DNA of 64,000 nucleotides from Parasedimentitalea psychrophila (GTDB taxonomy: Bacteria > Pseudomonadota > Alphaproteobacteria > Rhodobacterales > Rhodobacteraceae), in the NCBI RefSeq assembly GCF_030285785.1, contig NZ_CP127247.1, positions 1,325,501 through 1,389,500 on the forward strand. Reading direction: 5' to 3'. Positions 43,974 to 52,978 of this stretch are shown here, piece by piece. The position numbers were made by a program, and so were the translations under genes. The notes beneath the pieces were generated by a model. The model was not told the DNA's origin. It did no database searches and saw only the letters and a program-made list of their open reading frames with translations. Position 1 is the stretch's first letter. The number at the start of each line of letters is the position of its first letter.

Positions 43974-44003
43974 AAGGCCGCCCAACTTGGAGCGGCCTTT
44001 TAT
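43974..44003 (+). terminator. Rho-independent terminator after leuD
   Basis: An 8-bp stem (AAGGCCGC/GCGGCCTT) with a 10-nt loop is followed by TTTTATTTT, 25 nt past the leuD stop. Confidence 0.9.
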
Positions 44004-44047
44004 TTTGGTTTTTGAAAAACCCATCCCAGGGCAACTGAATGTAGAAA

Positions 44048-44332
44048 TCAGGAGGCTGCAATCACATCCCCGGCGTGCACACCCTCCATGGTCATCGTAA
44101 ATTCACTTGAGGCCTGACTTCGCAATTTTGCGATTTTTTCCTGGGCGGCCGCCGCTGCGTCGGAATCAGAATACTGGGTGATCACACACATCGTCAAATC
44201 GCCGGTGCGCACCATCTGCACACCCGTCGCCCCAATTGACATAATCATAGGAACGTATTTTTCTTTTGCTATAGCCAGCATTTCGTCTGACATTTCGCCC
44301 ACAGACCAAAGGGTCAAAGTTACATAAGCCAA
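44048..44332 (-). CDS. Small conserved-type protein of unknown function, TTG start
   Basis: The 94-aa protein begins at TTG 44332 with GAGGAG 9 nt upstream; the first in-frame ATG would lose 13 residues of a plausible beta strand (AYVTLTLWSVG). The pattern strand-helix-strand with MIMSIGATGVQMVRTGDLTMCVITQYSD and a helix AAAAAQEKIAKLRSQ resembles a ferredoxin-like dimeric alpha/beta-barrel (ABM-like) domain. Cytoplasmic. It is monocistronic and points towards leuD. Function unknown. Confidence 0.65.
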   Translation of the reverse strand: MAYVTLTLWSVGEMSDEMLAIAKEKYVPMIMSIGATGVQMVRTGDLTMCVITQYSDSDAAAAAQEKIAKLRSQASSEFTMTMEGVHAGDVIAAS

Positions 44333-44571
44333 TACTCTTTACTCCTCTCAAATAACGGCGAATCAAACACGCCGAATGTTTGACCGTAACATATGAGCTC
44401 TGCACCTGCCGACAGTGCGCGGCTTCTAGCCGGAGTATCTGCCTTCCGGTGACGCGTTCCTAAAAATTTCCCCCTGCAAACGGATCAAAAATTAAGCCAT
44501 AGTGGCTCCACATCGACCTCAATTGTTTTGGTTTTGTAGGTTTAGAAGCATTGGTTTTAGGGAGAGATAAG

Positions 44572-45093
44572 ATGTCAGACTCTATGAAATGGATTTTACT
44601 GGGCGCTCTATCACTGTTTTTCAGCATTCTGGTGTTGGGCAATACCGTCATTGCAACCATGGCAGTCACCACCCTGACCGGCGCAATGTTGATGGTGGCC
44701 GGTGTGTTTCAAGTGATTGGTGGCTTTTCCAGCACTGAATCAATGGCTAGCAAGGTATTTGCTATCCTGATGGGGCTTCTGTTGGGCTTTCTTGGCACGA
44801 ACTTCCTGTTTAACCCACTGCAGGGCGCCATCTCGCTGACCATGCTGGTGCTCATCCTGTTGCTTTCTAGCGGCGTTGTCCGGCTGATCTTTGCATGGAG
44901 AATGCGCAGCACTGGGTATTTTTGGCCAATGATCCTGTCTGGCGCCATCTCTGTACTGCTGGCCGGTTACATCTGGACCAATTTTGCCGCCGCATCTTTG
45001 ACCTTCCTGGGCATAATGCTGGGCATCGAGCTGATGATGAACGGGTTTAGTCTAATTGTGATAGGGCTCTCAGGCCGCAGCCAACGAAACTGA
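44572..45093 (+). CDS. HdeD-family membrane protein
   Basis: From ATG 44572 (MSDSMKWILLGAL), with GGGAGAG before it, the protein has 173 aa and six membrane helices in three pairs. The HdeD (DUF308) pattern is visible: GALSLFFSILVLGNTVIATMAVTTLTGAMLMVAGVFQVIGGF and GAISVLLAGYIWTNFAAASLTFLGIMLGIELMMNGFSLI. HdeD is linked to acid resistance in enterobacteria; the role elsewhere is unclear. Confidence 0.85.
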   Translation: MSDSMKWILLGALSLFFSILVLGNTVIATMAVTTLTGAMLMVAGVFQVIGGFSSTESMASKVFAILMGLLLGFLGTNFLFNPLQGAISLTMLVLILLLSSGVVRLIFAWRMRSTGYFWPMILSGAISVLLAGYIWTNFAAASLTFLGIMLGIELMMNGFSLIVIGLSGRSQRN

Positions 45094-45427
45094 ACCAGTC
45101 AATTGAGACAACAGATCCAGTCAGGCCGCCACTCTCACTGGTAGCCTGACCTACCATATGGCAACAGCCATCCTAACCACCACATGTAGTGATCATTGCT
45201 AAATAGCCATAAATACTGGGGTGTTCATGATGCATTCTCGCACCACTGCCCCAGCCATAAACCTCACCAAGGGCAATTTTTGCCTGCCAGATCTTGAGAG
45301 AATTCGCAAAACAAGGCACAAATGAGGCGCAAATGAGGCACAGTGATCCCAGAGCATTCGGGGTTGCGTCAAGTTGGAACAAAGGTTCGGCAACGTATCG
45401 ACCTGTCCAGTTTGAAGGGAACGAACA
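45094..45427. other. 334-bp gene-free region with short tandem repeats
   Basis: No gene is supported. GGCrCAAATGA occurs in tandem at 45315 and 45326 (11-bp period), with a degenerate third unit. The promoter of the next gene should be here. Confidence 0.5.
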
Positions 45428-46261
45428 GTGTTAACACGCATAACAGGCGCAGCAATGCGCGGTATACTGGTGGCGTTTCTGATCGCCATGCCGTCCCTGC
45501 TATTGCGGGAATCGGCAACAGGATCAACCGAGATCGTGGCCTTGATGGCCTTGCTGGGTGGTCTGCTGATATTTGCCGAATATTACTCCAGCTTTCCCAG
45601 CTTCATCGAATTCCGCGAGGCGCCGCCGCTGAACCGCATGCGGTTCCTGTCCCTGCTGCTGACCCTCGGCGCTCTTTGCCTGATGGCCCGGCACCCAATT
45701 GATCCCACCGGCCTGACATCGCTGATTTATGGGCTGGGTTTCAAACTGGGCAACGCCTTGGATTTCGCATACTCGCCGGTGCATCTGATCACCCTGATGC
45801 TGCCCACAGGGACCCGGCCTGAGACAGTGAATATGGTCCGCGCCGCTGCGGGGCTGTCTTATGTAATCGGACTGATCAGTGTTGGGTGCTTTTTCTTCAC
45901 CATTCACATCCGCAACTGGCCGGTCGCCAATGGCGCATTCAATGTCTGGGTGAACCTCCCCTTGTTCGACCCCACCACCGGCGGCGACGTGGTGCACCGT
46001 CTACAGCGTGACGGCCGCGTCAACATGGTGATTGGCGTGTTGCTGCCATTTGCTATTCCAGCTGCGGTCAGCTTTCTGTCAGCCGCTCTGAACCTGACAG
46101 ACCTGAGCAATCCGCAAACCTTGGTCTGGATGATTGGCGCCTGGGGCGTCCTGCCCGCCTCGATGCTGATGCGCGGCATGGCGATGTTGCGGGTGGCCGA
46201 GCTGATCGAACAAAAACGCCGCCGCGCCTATGCCAACGCTGAAGCCCTGCTAACCGCATGA
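45428..46261 (+). CDS. Polytopic membrane protein, function unknown
   Basis: GTG 45428 follows AAGGGAACG, which supports it over ATG 45455. The 277-aa protein has about six or seven hydrophobic helices (near residues 10-28, 36-52, 70-88, 96-130, 140-162, 200-220, 232-250) and a charged C-terminus (EQKRRRAYANAEALL). I know no function; similar proteins occur beside leuB in roseobacters (recollection, not checked). Its stop overlaps the exonuclease-like gene by 4 nt, which makes a functional link likely. Confidence 0.75.
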   Translation: MLTRITGAAMRGILVAFLIAMPSLLLRESATGSTEIVALMALLGGLLIFAEYYSSFPSFIEFREAPPLNRMRFLSLLLTLGALCLMARHPIDPTGLTSLIYGLGFKLGNALDFAYSPVHLITLMLPTGTRPETVNMVRAAAGLSYVIGLISVGCFFFTIHIRNWPVANGAFNVWVNLPLFDPTTGGDVVHRLQRDGRVNMVIGVLLPFAIPAAVSFLSAALNLTDLSNPQTLVWMIGAWGVLPASMLMRGMAMLRVAELIEQKRRRAYANAEALLTA

Positions 46262-47301
46262 GGGGATGGGCCGCAGGTCTGCTGCTGCTGTTCTTTGTCC
46301 TGCCTGTCCACGCCGAAACCCTGCGCATCGCCACCTTCAACACGGAAATGTCGCGCCAGGGCCCCGGCCTGCTGCTGCGCGACATTGAGCGGGACAAAGA
46401 TCCTCAGATCAGCGCAGTGGTGGCCCAGATCGCCTCGGTGAACCCCGATATCCTGGTGCTGCAAGGCATCGACTGGGACTATGAAAACCGCGCCCTTCAG
46501 GCGCTGCAACTGCGGCTGCAACAGGCCGGAGCCGCCTATCCTTATGTCTTTGCGCGCCAGCCCAACTCGGGGATGGCAAGTGATCTGGACCTCGACGGCG
46601 ATGGGCGCCTTGGCGGAGCCCGAGACTCGCAGGGCTATGGCAGCTTTACCGGCGCAGGCGGCAACGCGGTGCTGTCGCGGCTGCCCATTGATCACGGGGC
46701 AGTGCGCGATCTGAGCCCGCTGCTGTGGCGCGACCTGCCCGGCGCCCTGCTGCCGCAGCACCCGGATGGAACCCCGTTTCCATCCCCACAGGCGCTGCAG
46801 GTCCAGCGCCTGTCCAGCACCTCCCACTGGCTGGTGCCGTTAAAGCTGCCAGATGGCGGCAGCCTGACCCTGCTGATCTTTCAGGCCACGCCACCGCTGT
46901 TCGACGGGCCTGAGGATCGCAACGGCCGCCGCAATGCCGACGAGATCCGCCTGTGGCAGCTGCTGCTTGACGGCGCCCTCGGCGCCGCCCCTGCCCCGCC
47001 GCTGGTGATCGCCGGTGGCGCCAATCTGGATCCCAATCGCGGCGCCGGACGCCGCGCCGCCATCGCCGCCCTGCTGGCTGACCGCCGCCTGCAGGACCCG
47101 CGCCCCTCCAGCCCCGAGGCGGGCGTCAACACCGTAGAATGGCAGCGCGCCGGCCGGATGCGGGTGGACTATCTGCTGCCCTCGGCCGATCTGCAGGTGC
47201 TGCAGGGTGGCGTACTCTGGCCCGCCACCTCAGATCAGACCGCAACCCCGGCCAGCCGTCACCATCTTGTCTGGCTGGATCTCGCCCTCGCCCCACAGTG
47301 A
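46258..47301 (+). CDS. Secreted endonuclease/exonuclease/phosphatase-family protein with degenerate motifs
   Basis: The 347-aa protein has a signal peptide (about residues 1-19, ending VHA). EEP-fold landmarks are RIATFNTEMSR near 23 and VNPDILVLQGIDWD near 62. However, the usual catalytic GDFN is GGAN (VIAGGANLDP near 258), the SDH triplet is SRHH, and the LQE glutamate is Gln. Loss of the Asp suggests altered or absent phosphodiesterase activity. It is coupled to the membrane protein upstream and sits 243 nt before leuB. Confidence 0.75.
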   Translation: MRGWAAGLLLLFFVLPVHAETLRIATFNTEMSRQGPGLLLRDIERDKDPQISAVVAQIASVNPDILVLQGIDWDYENRALQALQLRLQQAGAAYPYVFARQPNSGMASDLDLDGDGRLGGARDSQGYGSFTGAGGNAVLSRLPIDHGAVRDLSPLLWRDLPGALLPQHPDGTPFPSPQALQVQRLSSTSHWLVPLKLPDGGSLTLLIFQATPPLFDGPEDRNGRRNADEIRLWQLLLDGALGAAPAPPLVIAGGANLDPNRGAGRRAAIAALLADRRLQDPRPSSPEAGVNTVEWQRAGRMRVDYLLPSADLQVLQGGVLWPATSDQTATPASRHHLVWLDLALAPQ

Positions 47302-47331
47302 CAACAAGCCCGAGGCAACCAGCACCCCGGG

Positions 47332-47354
47332 TTTCTTCTTGTTAAAAATACCTC
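47332..47354 (+). repeat. Copy of the dispersed TTTCTT-AAATACCTC motif before leuB
   Basis: TTTCTTCTTGTTAAAAATAC then CTC lies 30 nt past the exonuclease-like stop and is followed by GC-rich DNA. In the same 243-bp gap, GCCTCATTGACCCT occurs twice (near 47457 and 47480). No gene is seen here. Confidence 0.6.
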
Positions 47355-47544
47355 CGCCGGAGGCCCCCGAGGTGGCCGCCGCAAGGCGGACAACGAGATA
47401 GGACAGCGCGCCAAAGGCGCTCATTTTGACACCCCAAGCCCCGCAGCGACATCCCAGCCTCATTGACCCTCAGGGGCTTAGCCTCATTGACCCTTCGGGT
47501 CACAGCGGATACCTCCGGTACAACCATTTTCAAGGAGTATCCGC

Positions 47545-48648
47545 ATGTCCAACCCTTCGATCCTGATTCTGCCCGGTGACGGCATTGGCCCCGAAGTCAT
47601 GGCGCAAGTCACCCGGATCATTGACTGGTATGGCAACAAGCGCGACCTGGCATTCGACGTCAGCACAGACCTGGTCGGCGGCGCCGCCTATGACGCCCAC
47701 GGGGTGCCGCTGCATGACGACACCATGGCCCGCGCGATGCAGGTCGATGCGGTGCTGCTCGGCGCTGTCGGTGGCCCCAAATATGACGATCTTGACTTCA
47801 GCGTTAAGCCCGAGCGCGGGTTGCTGCGGCTGCGCAAGGAAATGGATCTGTTCTCCAACCTGCGCCCGGCCCAGTGCTTTGACGCGCTGGCAGATTTCTC
47901 CTCTCTGAAGAAAGACATCGTTGCCGGTCTCGACATCATGATCGTGCGCGAGCTGACCTCGGGTGTTTATTTCGGCGAACCCCGCGGCATCTTCAACGAA
48001 GGCAACGAGCGGGTTGGCATCAACACCCAGCGCTATACTGAGTCCGAGATTGAACGGGTCGCCCGCTCAGCCTTTGAACTGGCGATGGCGCGCGGCAAAA
48101 AGCTCTGCTCGATGGAAAAAGCCAACGTGATGGAGAGCGGCGTGCTATGGCGCGAAGTTGTCACTCGTGTGCATGCCGACTACCCCGAGGTTGAGCTGAG
48201 CCATATGTATGCCGACAATGGCGCCATGCAGCTGGTCCGGGCGCCAAAACAGTTCGACGTGATCGTCACCGACAACCTGTTTGGCGATATTCTGTCCGAT
48301 TGCGCCGCCATGCTGACCGGCTCACTGGGCATGCTGCCCTCGGCCTCGCTGGGCGCTCCAATGGACAACGGCCGCCCGCGCGCCATGTATGAGCCGGTAC
48401 ACGGCTCGGCACCGGACATCACCGGCCAGTCCAAGGCCAACCCAATCGCCTGCATCCTCAGCTTTGCCATGGCGCTGCGCTACAGCTTTGATCAGGGCGC
48501 CGAGGCCGACCGGCTGGAGGCCGCCATCGAGACGGTTCTGGCCGACGGTCTGCGCACCGCCGATCTGCTGGGCGAAGACGGTGTTACCCCGGTTTCAACC
48601 AGCGGCATGGGCGATGCCATCCTGGCAGCACTGGACGCCAGCCTGTAA
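47545..48648 (+). CDS. leuB: 3-isopropylmalate dehydrogenase
   Basis: It carries out NAD-dependent oxidative decarboxylation of 3-isopropylmalate in leucine synthesis. The protein has 367 aa with CAAGGAG before the ATG. Family motifs are [11 protein letters not shown] near 7, [22 protein letters not shown] near 91, the [16 protein letters not shown] segment, [28 protein letters not shown] (235-262) and [17 protein letters not shown]. Separated from leuCD by about 3.6 kb of unrelated genes. Confidence 0.96.
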   Translation: MSNPSILILPGDGIGPEVMAQVTRIIDWYGNKRDLAFDVSTDLVGGAAYDAHGVPLHDDTMARAMQVDAVLLGAVGGPKYDDLDFSVKPERGLLRLRKEMDLFSNLRPAQCFDALADFSSLKKDIVAGLDIMIVRELTSGVYFGEPRGIFNEGNERVGINTQRYTESEIERVARSAFELAMARGKKLCSMEKANVMESGVLWREVVTRVHADYPEVELSHMYADNGAMQLVRAPKQFDVIVTDNLFGDILSDCAAMLTGSLGMLPSASLGAPMDNGRPRAMYEPVHGSAPDITGQSKANPIACILSFAMALRYSFDQGAEADRLEAAIETVLADGLRTADLLGEDGVTPVSTSGMGDAILAALDASL

Positions 48649-48675
48649 ATATACAGTTCCGCTGTAAACAGACCC

Positions 48676-48711
48676 GGCCCCGCCTGCCTGTCAGTGCGGG
48701 GCCCTTCTTTT
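48676..48711 (+). terminator. Rho-independent terminator after leuB
   Basis: An 8-bp perfect stem (GGCCCCGC/GCGGGGCC) with a 12-nt loop is followed by CTTCTTTT, 28 nt past the stop. Confidence 0.85.
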
Positions 48712-48799
48712 GTAGACAAAAAACAACCATAGGTTAAGTTCCCTCCGAGACAGTGGCGCTCAGGGCCAGTAACGCAGATCCTATTCTGGGGCGATACGC

Positions 48800-49606
48800 A
48801 TGGAACATTTTGAAACCATAGAGACAATCACCCGTTCGCTTCGTGACAATGCCGCCATTCGCGCAGTGTTCCTAAGCGGCAGTTACAGCACCGGTCTTGC
48901 CGATGAATACAGCGACATTGACTTTCTTATTGTCGCCCGAGACGGTGCCACCGACGCGGTTTCCGCACTCTGCCACAAAGCCATCAGTCAGACCGGAGAA
49001 ATCGTCCTGTGGCGGGATCGAACCCCTCGGCCAGTGCTTATCAATGCGATCACCGACGACTGGACCCGAGTCGACGCTCTGATCCTGAAGGCCACTCAAA
49101 TGGGCGGCCAAACGCAGGACAGCCTTACCCCTCTTTTTGACTATGACGGCATTTTCAATGCCCTGCCTGCAACCTCGAAAAACCAGGGGCCAAACCCTGC
49201 CAAGCTCAAATCCCAGTTCGAAGAGTTCATCAAAATTCTTGGGCTTCTGCATCTGGCGGCAGGTCGCAAGGAATACATCAACGGGATGCTGGGTGTTTTC
49301 CATCTCCGAAATTTTCTGGTCGAGTTGCTGATCGAAGAAACCGACGCGCCCAATCGCGGCGGGGTTTTGCACCTGAACCGGTTGATTACCGATGAGCAAA
49401 AGGCACTCTTGATCTCCATGCCCCCCGCGATCCCGAACCGCGAGGCAATGATCACAGCCCACCTCGCCTATGCACAGGCCTATCTGCCACGGGCGCGAAA
49501 GCTGGCACTGCAATGGGGCGTCGAATGGCCGGAACGCTTTGAGGAAGTGACCTGGAACCAGCTAAGAAAAAGCATGTCGATTGAGCGGCCTTACGACTGG
49601 AGTTGA
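48800..49606 (+). CDS. Nucleotidyltransferase-domain protein
   Basis: The 268-aa protein has the Pol-beta-type nucleotidyltransferase signature GS-x10-DxD (Gly27-Ser28, Asp39, Asp41; GSYSTGLADEYSDIDFLI), then a helical C-terminal domain. The layout resembles aminoglycoside adenylyltransferase-like and minimal nucleotidyltransferase families. It would transfer a nucleotide to an unknown small molecule or protein. It stands alone between leuB and the DMT transporter. No antibiotic resistance claim can be made from sequence. Confidence 0.75.
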   Translation: MEHFETIETITRSLRDNAAIRAVFLSGSYSTGLADEYSDIDFLIVARDGATDAVSALCHKAISQTGEIVLWRDRTPRPVLINAITDDWTRVDALILKATQMGGQTQDSLTPLFDYDGIFNALPATSKNQGPNPAKLKSQFEEFIKILGLLHLAAGRKEYINGMLGVFHLRNFLVELLIEETDAPNRGGVLHLNRLITDEQKALLISMPPAIPNREAMITAHLAYAQAYLPRARKLALQWGVEWPERFEEVTWNQLRKSMSIERPYDWS

Positions 49607-49794
49607 GAGCCATCTGACCCACTGAGATCCGACGTAAGACCCTCCGGGGCGGCTTTATTGACCAGCAGGATTAATCAACTTCCACTTTATTGCCCCACTG
49701 ACGGATTTCATATTTCCGCAACGTCGCTAGCGCTATAAGCTATTTCAGACGACCCCAGACCGCCCCCCACGACCCAAAAAATTTGGTGACAGCG

Positions 49795-50739
49795 ATGAAC
49801 CTGAAAGCCACCCTGCTGGCCCTGCTGGCCTATGCGATTTTTGCGACCCATGATGTGGTGGTGAAATTCCTTGGCGCCAGTATGTCGCCGTTTCAGCTGG
49901 TGTTCTTCAGCAGCCTGCTGTCCTTTCCGCTGGTGACGGTGATGCTGGTCCAGGACACCACCCTTGGCAATCTGCGGCCGATCCACCCCTGGTGGGCGGC
50001 GCTGCGCTCGATGACTATGTCGGTGGTTCCGGCCAGTGCGTTTTATGCCTTTGCCCATCTGCCGCTGGCGCAGGTCTATGCGCTGCTGTTTGTCACCCCG
50101 CTGCTGATCACCCTGCTGTCGATCCCGATCCTAAAAGAAAAGGTCGGCCTGCCGCGGATGCTGGCGGTTCTGGTCGGTTTCGCCGGGGTGCTTGTGGTGC
50201 TGCGTCCCGGTGGGGTGGATTTCGGCCTGGGCCATGCCGCGGCGCTGTTTGCGGCCTTTGGCTCGGCGTTCCAATCGGTGATCCTGCGCAAGGTCGGCAA
50301 CGAAGAGCGCCGCGTGGTGATGATGGTCTATCCGCTGGTCGCCACCTTTGTGATGATGGGGTTGGCGATGCCCTTTGTTTATGTCCCATTTGACGCAACT
50401 GCGTTGGGTGGTCTTGGCATCGTGGCGATATTTGGCTTCTGCGCCACCCTGATGATGATTAGCGCCTATACTCTCGGCGAGGCGGCAATCGTGGCGCCAA
50501 TGCAATATTCGCAGATCATCTGGGCGACGCTGTTTGGCGTATGGCTGTTCGATGAAAATATTGACCTGATGACTCTTGTTGGCGCCGGCATCATCATCGC
50601 CAGCGGTATTTTCATCGTCATCCGCGAGGCGGCGGGCGGCCGTTCGCACAACACTCCGGTGCTGCGCAGCCGCACCCGGGGCTATGCACCCGGCGGCTTT
50701 AACATCTCATTGTTCCTGAAACGGAAGACGCCGAAATAA
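49795..50739 (+). CDS. DMT-superfamily (EamA) transporter
   Basis: The 314-aa inner-membrane protein starts at ATG 49795 (MNLKATLLALLAYAIF). Ten transmembrane helices form two EamA repeats (about residues 5-135 and 145-280), with typical DVVVKFLGASMSPFQLVFFSSLLSFPLV and PLLITLLSIPILKEKVGLPRMLAVLVGFAGVLVVLRPGG. An Arg-rich cytoplasmic tail follows (GRSHNTPVLRSRTRG). Probably a metabolite exporter; substrate unknown. Confidence 0.9.
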   Translation: MNLKATLLALLAYAIFATHDVVVKFLGASMSPFQLVFFSSLLSFPLVTVMLVQDTTLGNLRPIHPWWAALRSMTMSVVPASAFYAFAHLPLAQVYALLFVTPLLITLLSIPILKEKVGLPRMLAVLVGFAGVLVVLRPGGVDFGLGHAAALFAAFGSAFQSVILRKVGNEERRVVMMVYPLVATFVMMGLAMPFVYVPFDATALGGLGIVAIFGFCATLMMISAYTLGEAAIVAPMQYSQIIWATLFGVWLFDENIDLMTLVGAGIIIASGIFIVIREAAGGRSHNTPVLRSRTRGYAPGGFNISLFLKRKTPK

Positions 50740-50795
50740 CAGTTCAAAATTGGGCTTGCATCTCCCATTCCAAGCGACTATTCCGCCCTCACGGT

Positions 50796-50872
50796 CGGGC
50801 TATGGCGCAGTCTGGTAGCGCACCTGTTTTGGGTACAGGGGGTCGGAAGTTCGAATCTTCCTAGCCCGACCA
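50796..50872 (+). tRNA. tRNA-Pro (anticodon TGG)
   Basis: A 77-nt cloverleaf with acceptor stem CGGGCTA/TAGCCCG, anticodon stem CCTGT/ACAGG and loop TTTGGGT (anticodon TGG), a GTTCGAATC T-loop and an encoded CCA. A short CCCC-TTCG-GGG hairpin 26 nt downstream could end its transcript. No integrase or direct-repeat attachment site is seen beside it. Confidence 0.96.
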
Positions 50873-51108
50873 GTTTATCTGACGAGATCCCAAGTCAGCC
50901 CCTTCGGGGTCTGTCATCGGTCAGATCCCACCCTACGAAATGTCGGCTTTTACGATGCTTCCTCGGAAGATCCGCTCGCCGCAGCTCCGCCATCCTGAGA
51001 AAATCTAGCCGCATGGCCACGGTGCCGATGTCTGCCCCCATAGCCCACCCGTTCTCTTAAGGGAAATGGCGCCGAAAAACCGTTCTAGTTTGGCTGGCAG
51101 TCCTGGTC

Positions 51109-51243
51109 CAACATCGAGAACTATTCGGCCTGGCACAATACACCTGTGTTGCGGGCGTCTTCCAATATGTCTCGGCTGCCGAGCAGCAGGCCTACTGGCA
51201 CCAGAACACCGGCTATGCGCCCGTCACCACCGCCAACGACTGA
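51109..51243 (+). pseudogene. Remnant of a UgpB-like glycerol-3-phosphate-binding protein
   Basis: The frame ending TGA 51241-51243 encodes GVFQYVSAAEQQAYWHQNTGYAPVTTAND, which matches the conserved late part of UgpB (F..fls.pe.QA.WHQ.TGY.PvT.AAy). It lacks a start and the first roughly 300 residues, and the reading frame is lost afterwards. The surrounding stretch 50873-51520 has no intact gene. Its position next to a truncated glycerophosphodiesterase suggests a decayed ugp locus. Confidence 0.65.
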
Positions 51244-51520
51244 TAGCCTCTCGCGATCAGACCTCGGGAGTCGCCGCAAAGGGCCTCCCATTATGCAGGC
51301 GCCCCGAACACCTGCATCAGGACAGCCCGGGCAAAACCCGGATCCAGCTCTCGGTTGGCTTCATCGAGCAACTGGGGGCCGACACTTTGGTGCAAGCACC
51401 CTGGCAATTCGTAAACACCGCTGGCGGTCCGGCTGAATGGCGTGCAAGTTCACAGCAGCGGCGACAACATCGCGCTCAGCTGCGCGGCGCAATAGACCAG
51501 AGACTGAATTGGGAGTAACA

Positions 51521-51925
51521 GTGACCTCATTGCCAAAAATATTTGCCCATCGCGGCGCCCCGGCCGCCCCGCCTGAGAACACTCTGGAGGGATTTCAATA
51601 CGCGATGGACGCGGGCGCCGACGGGATAGAGCTGGACCTGCTATTGACCCGCGACGGCGCGGGGGACTGGCTACACGGCAAAGCTCCGGCCATCAGAGAC
51701 CTGACACTGGAGGAATTGCGCTGCTATGACGTCGGGGGCCTCCGCCCTGGCGCCGCACCAAAGCCCCCCCATCAGGCGCAATTGCAGCACTGCCGCATCC
51801 CCACGCTGGATGAATTCCTGACGCAGGTGAAGACCAACGCGCAGGACATTGAACTGCTGGTCGAGCTGAAACACAGCCCGACCGCCAACAGTCAGGTCCA
51901 ATTCCTTGAGAGCATATCAAAATGA
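51521..51925 (+). pseudogene. Truncated glycerophosphodiester phosphodiesterase (UgpQ-like)
   Basis: GTG 51521 after GGGAG opens a 134-aa frame: IFAHRGAPAAPPENTLEGFQYAMDAGADGIELDLLLTRDG has the GDPD catalytic start (HRG, PENT, ELD). The middle jumps straight to GDWLHGKAPAIRDLTLEELRCYDVG. The HD segment that normally follows ELD is missing, as if a deletion had joined two LTRDG-like words. The C-terminal half of the usual 250-300 aa is absent. Its stop overlaps the HAD gene start by 4 nt. Probably inactive. Confidence 0.75.
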
Positions 51926-52815
51926 CCCCAGATCAGGCCTTTACCCGCTATGAGGAAATTCGCAACCGGCTGCCCGCCGCGCCGCAGGGGGGCGACAGGG
52001 TACAGATTGCAGGGCTGCACGAACTGGCCGATCAGGTCGATGTCTTTGTGTTTGATGCCTTTGGTGTGCTGAACGTCGGCGAACGCCCGATCCCCGGCGC
52101 CCATGACCGCGTAAACCAATTGCGCCAGATGGGAAAACAGGTGCTGGTGCTGACCAATGCAGCCAGCTTTACCCGGTCCCAGACGCAGGCCAAGTTTGCC
52201 CGTTTGGGGTTCCAATTCACCCCTTCGGAGATTATTTCCAGCCGCGATGTCTGTGAGGCGCATCTCTATCGCGTCAGCCCAAAAGGCCAGTGGGGGGTGA
52301 TCGCGCCGCCGGGTTTTTCTCCGGAGGATCTGAGGGTTGACGCCTTGGCACTGCAGGACAACCCGCGCGATTATGACCAAGCTGGCGCCTTCCTGATGCT
52401 GAGTGCTGCCGGTTGGAGCGCCGAGCGACAGGCGCTGTTGCACAACAGCCTGCGCCGCAATCCACGCCCGCTGGTGGTGGCCAACCCCGATCTGGTGGCC
52501 CCGCGCGAAGATGGGCTGTCGCTGGAACCCGGCTATTATGCCCATGACCTGCAGGACCGGCTGGGGCTTCAGGTTGTCTTTCACGGCAAACCCTTTGCCT
52601 CGGTCTATGAAACCGTTGAACGCCGGGTACCAAATATTGATCCCAAGCGCATTGCCATGATTGGTGACACCCTGCACACCGACATTCTGGGCGCCCGGGC
52701 GCGCGGCTGGAGCGCCGCCCTGATCACCGATCACGGATTGTTCGCCGGTCTTGACGTGCATAGATTCATTGACATCAGCGGCATATCACCGGATTGGATC
52801 GCACCCTCCATTTAG
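51922..52815 (+). CDS. HAD-superfamily IIA hydrolase (NagD-like)
   Basis: The 297-aa protein has HAD motif I FVFDAFGVLN with nucleophile Asp45 (the DxW/FGV variant of this subgroup, lacking the +2 Asp), motif II VLVLTNAAS near 74, a C2 cap, Lys in VFHGKPFASVYE near 214 and motif III/IV IAMIGDTLHTDILGARARGW near 240. Likely a small-molecule phosphatase. Coupled by a 4-nt overlap to the broken glycerophosphodiesterase, so it may once have served glycerol-phosphate metabolism. Confidence 0.85.
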   Translation: MTPDQAFTRYEEIRNRLPAAPQGGDRVQIAGLHELADQVDVFVFDAFGVLNVGERPIPGAHDRVNQLRQMGKQVLVLTNAASFTRSQTQAKFARLGFQFTPSEIISSRDVCEAHLYRVSPKGQWGVIAPPGFSPEDLRVDALALQDNPRDYDQAGAFLMLSAAGWSAERQALLHNSLRRNPRPLVVANPDLVAPREDGLSLEPGYYAHDLQDRLGLQVVFHGKPFASVYETVERRVPNIDPKRIAMIGDTLHTDILGARARGWSAALITDHGLFAGLDVHRFIDISGISPDWIAPSI

Positions 52816-52841
52816 TGAGTTCCTGCCGCCAGGTTGCATTT

Positions 52842-52910
52842 GAGTATTTTCAGCAAAAAGAAACGGTCAAGGGAGCGCAGACAGCTGCATTCTCGTTGCC
52901 AAAAATACTC
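52842..52910. repeat. Two copies of the dispersed TTTCTT-AAATACTC motif, inverted
   Basis: A minus-strand copy (52842-52864, TTTCTTTTTGCTGAAAATAC on the minus strand) and a shorter plus-strand copy (52891-52910, CTCGTTGCCAAAAATACTC) face each other past the HAD gene stop. Other copies lie at 14211, 47332 and 62721. Confidence 0.6.
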
Positions 52911-52944
52911 AGACTGCATCCTCGCGGCTCAGGCTGACCTGCCA

Positions 52945-52971
52945 AGAAAAAGGGCGACCCCAAGGCCGCCC
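52945..52971 (-). terminator. Terminator of the polyamine-type ABC operon
   Basis: On the minus strand a 9-bp stem with one mismatch (AGGGCGGCC/GGTCGCCCT, loop 4 nt) is followed by TTTTTCTT, 8 nt past the last gene stop. Confidence 0.85.
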
Positions 52972-52978
52972 TAATGTT

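Noticed and set aside
50796-51243. Genomic-island integration at tRNA-Pro
   Set aside because: No integrase, no repeat of the tRNA 3' end, and the adjacent DNA is explained as decayed ugp genes.
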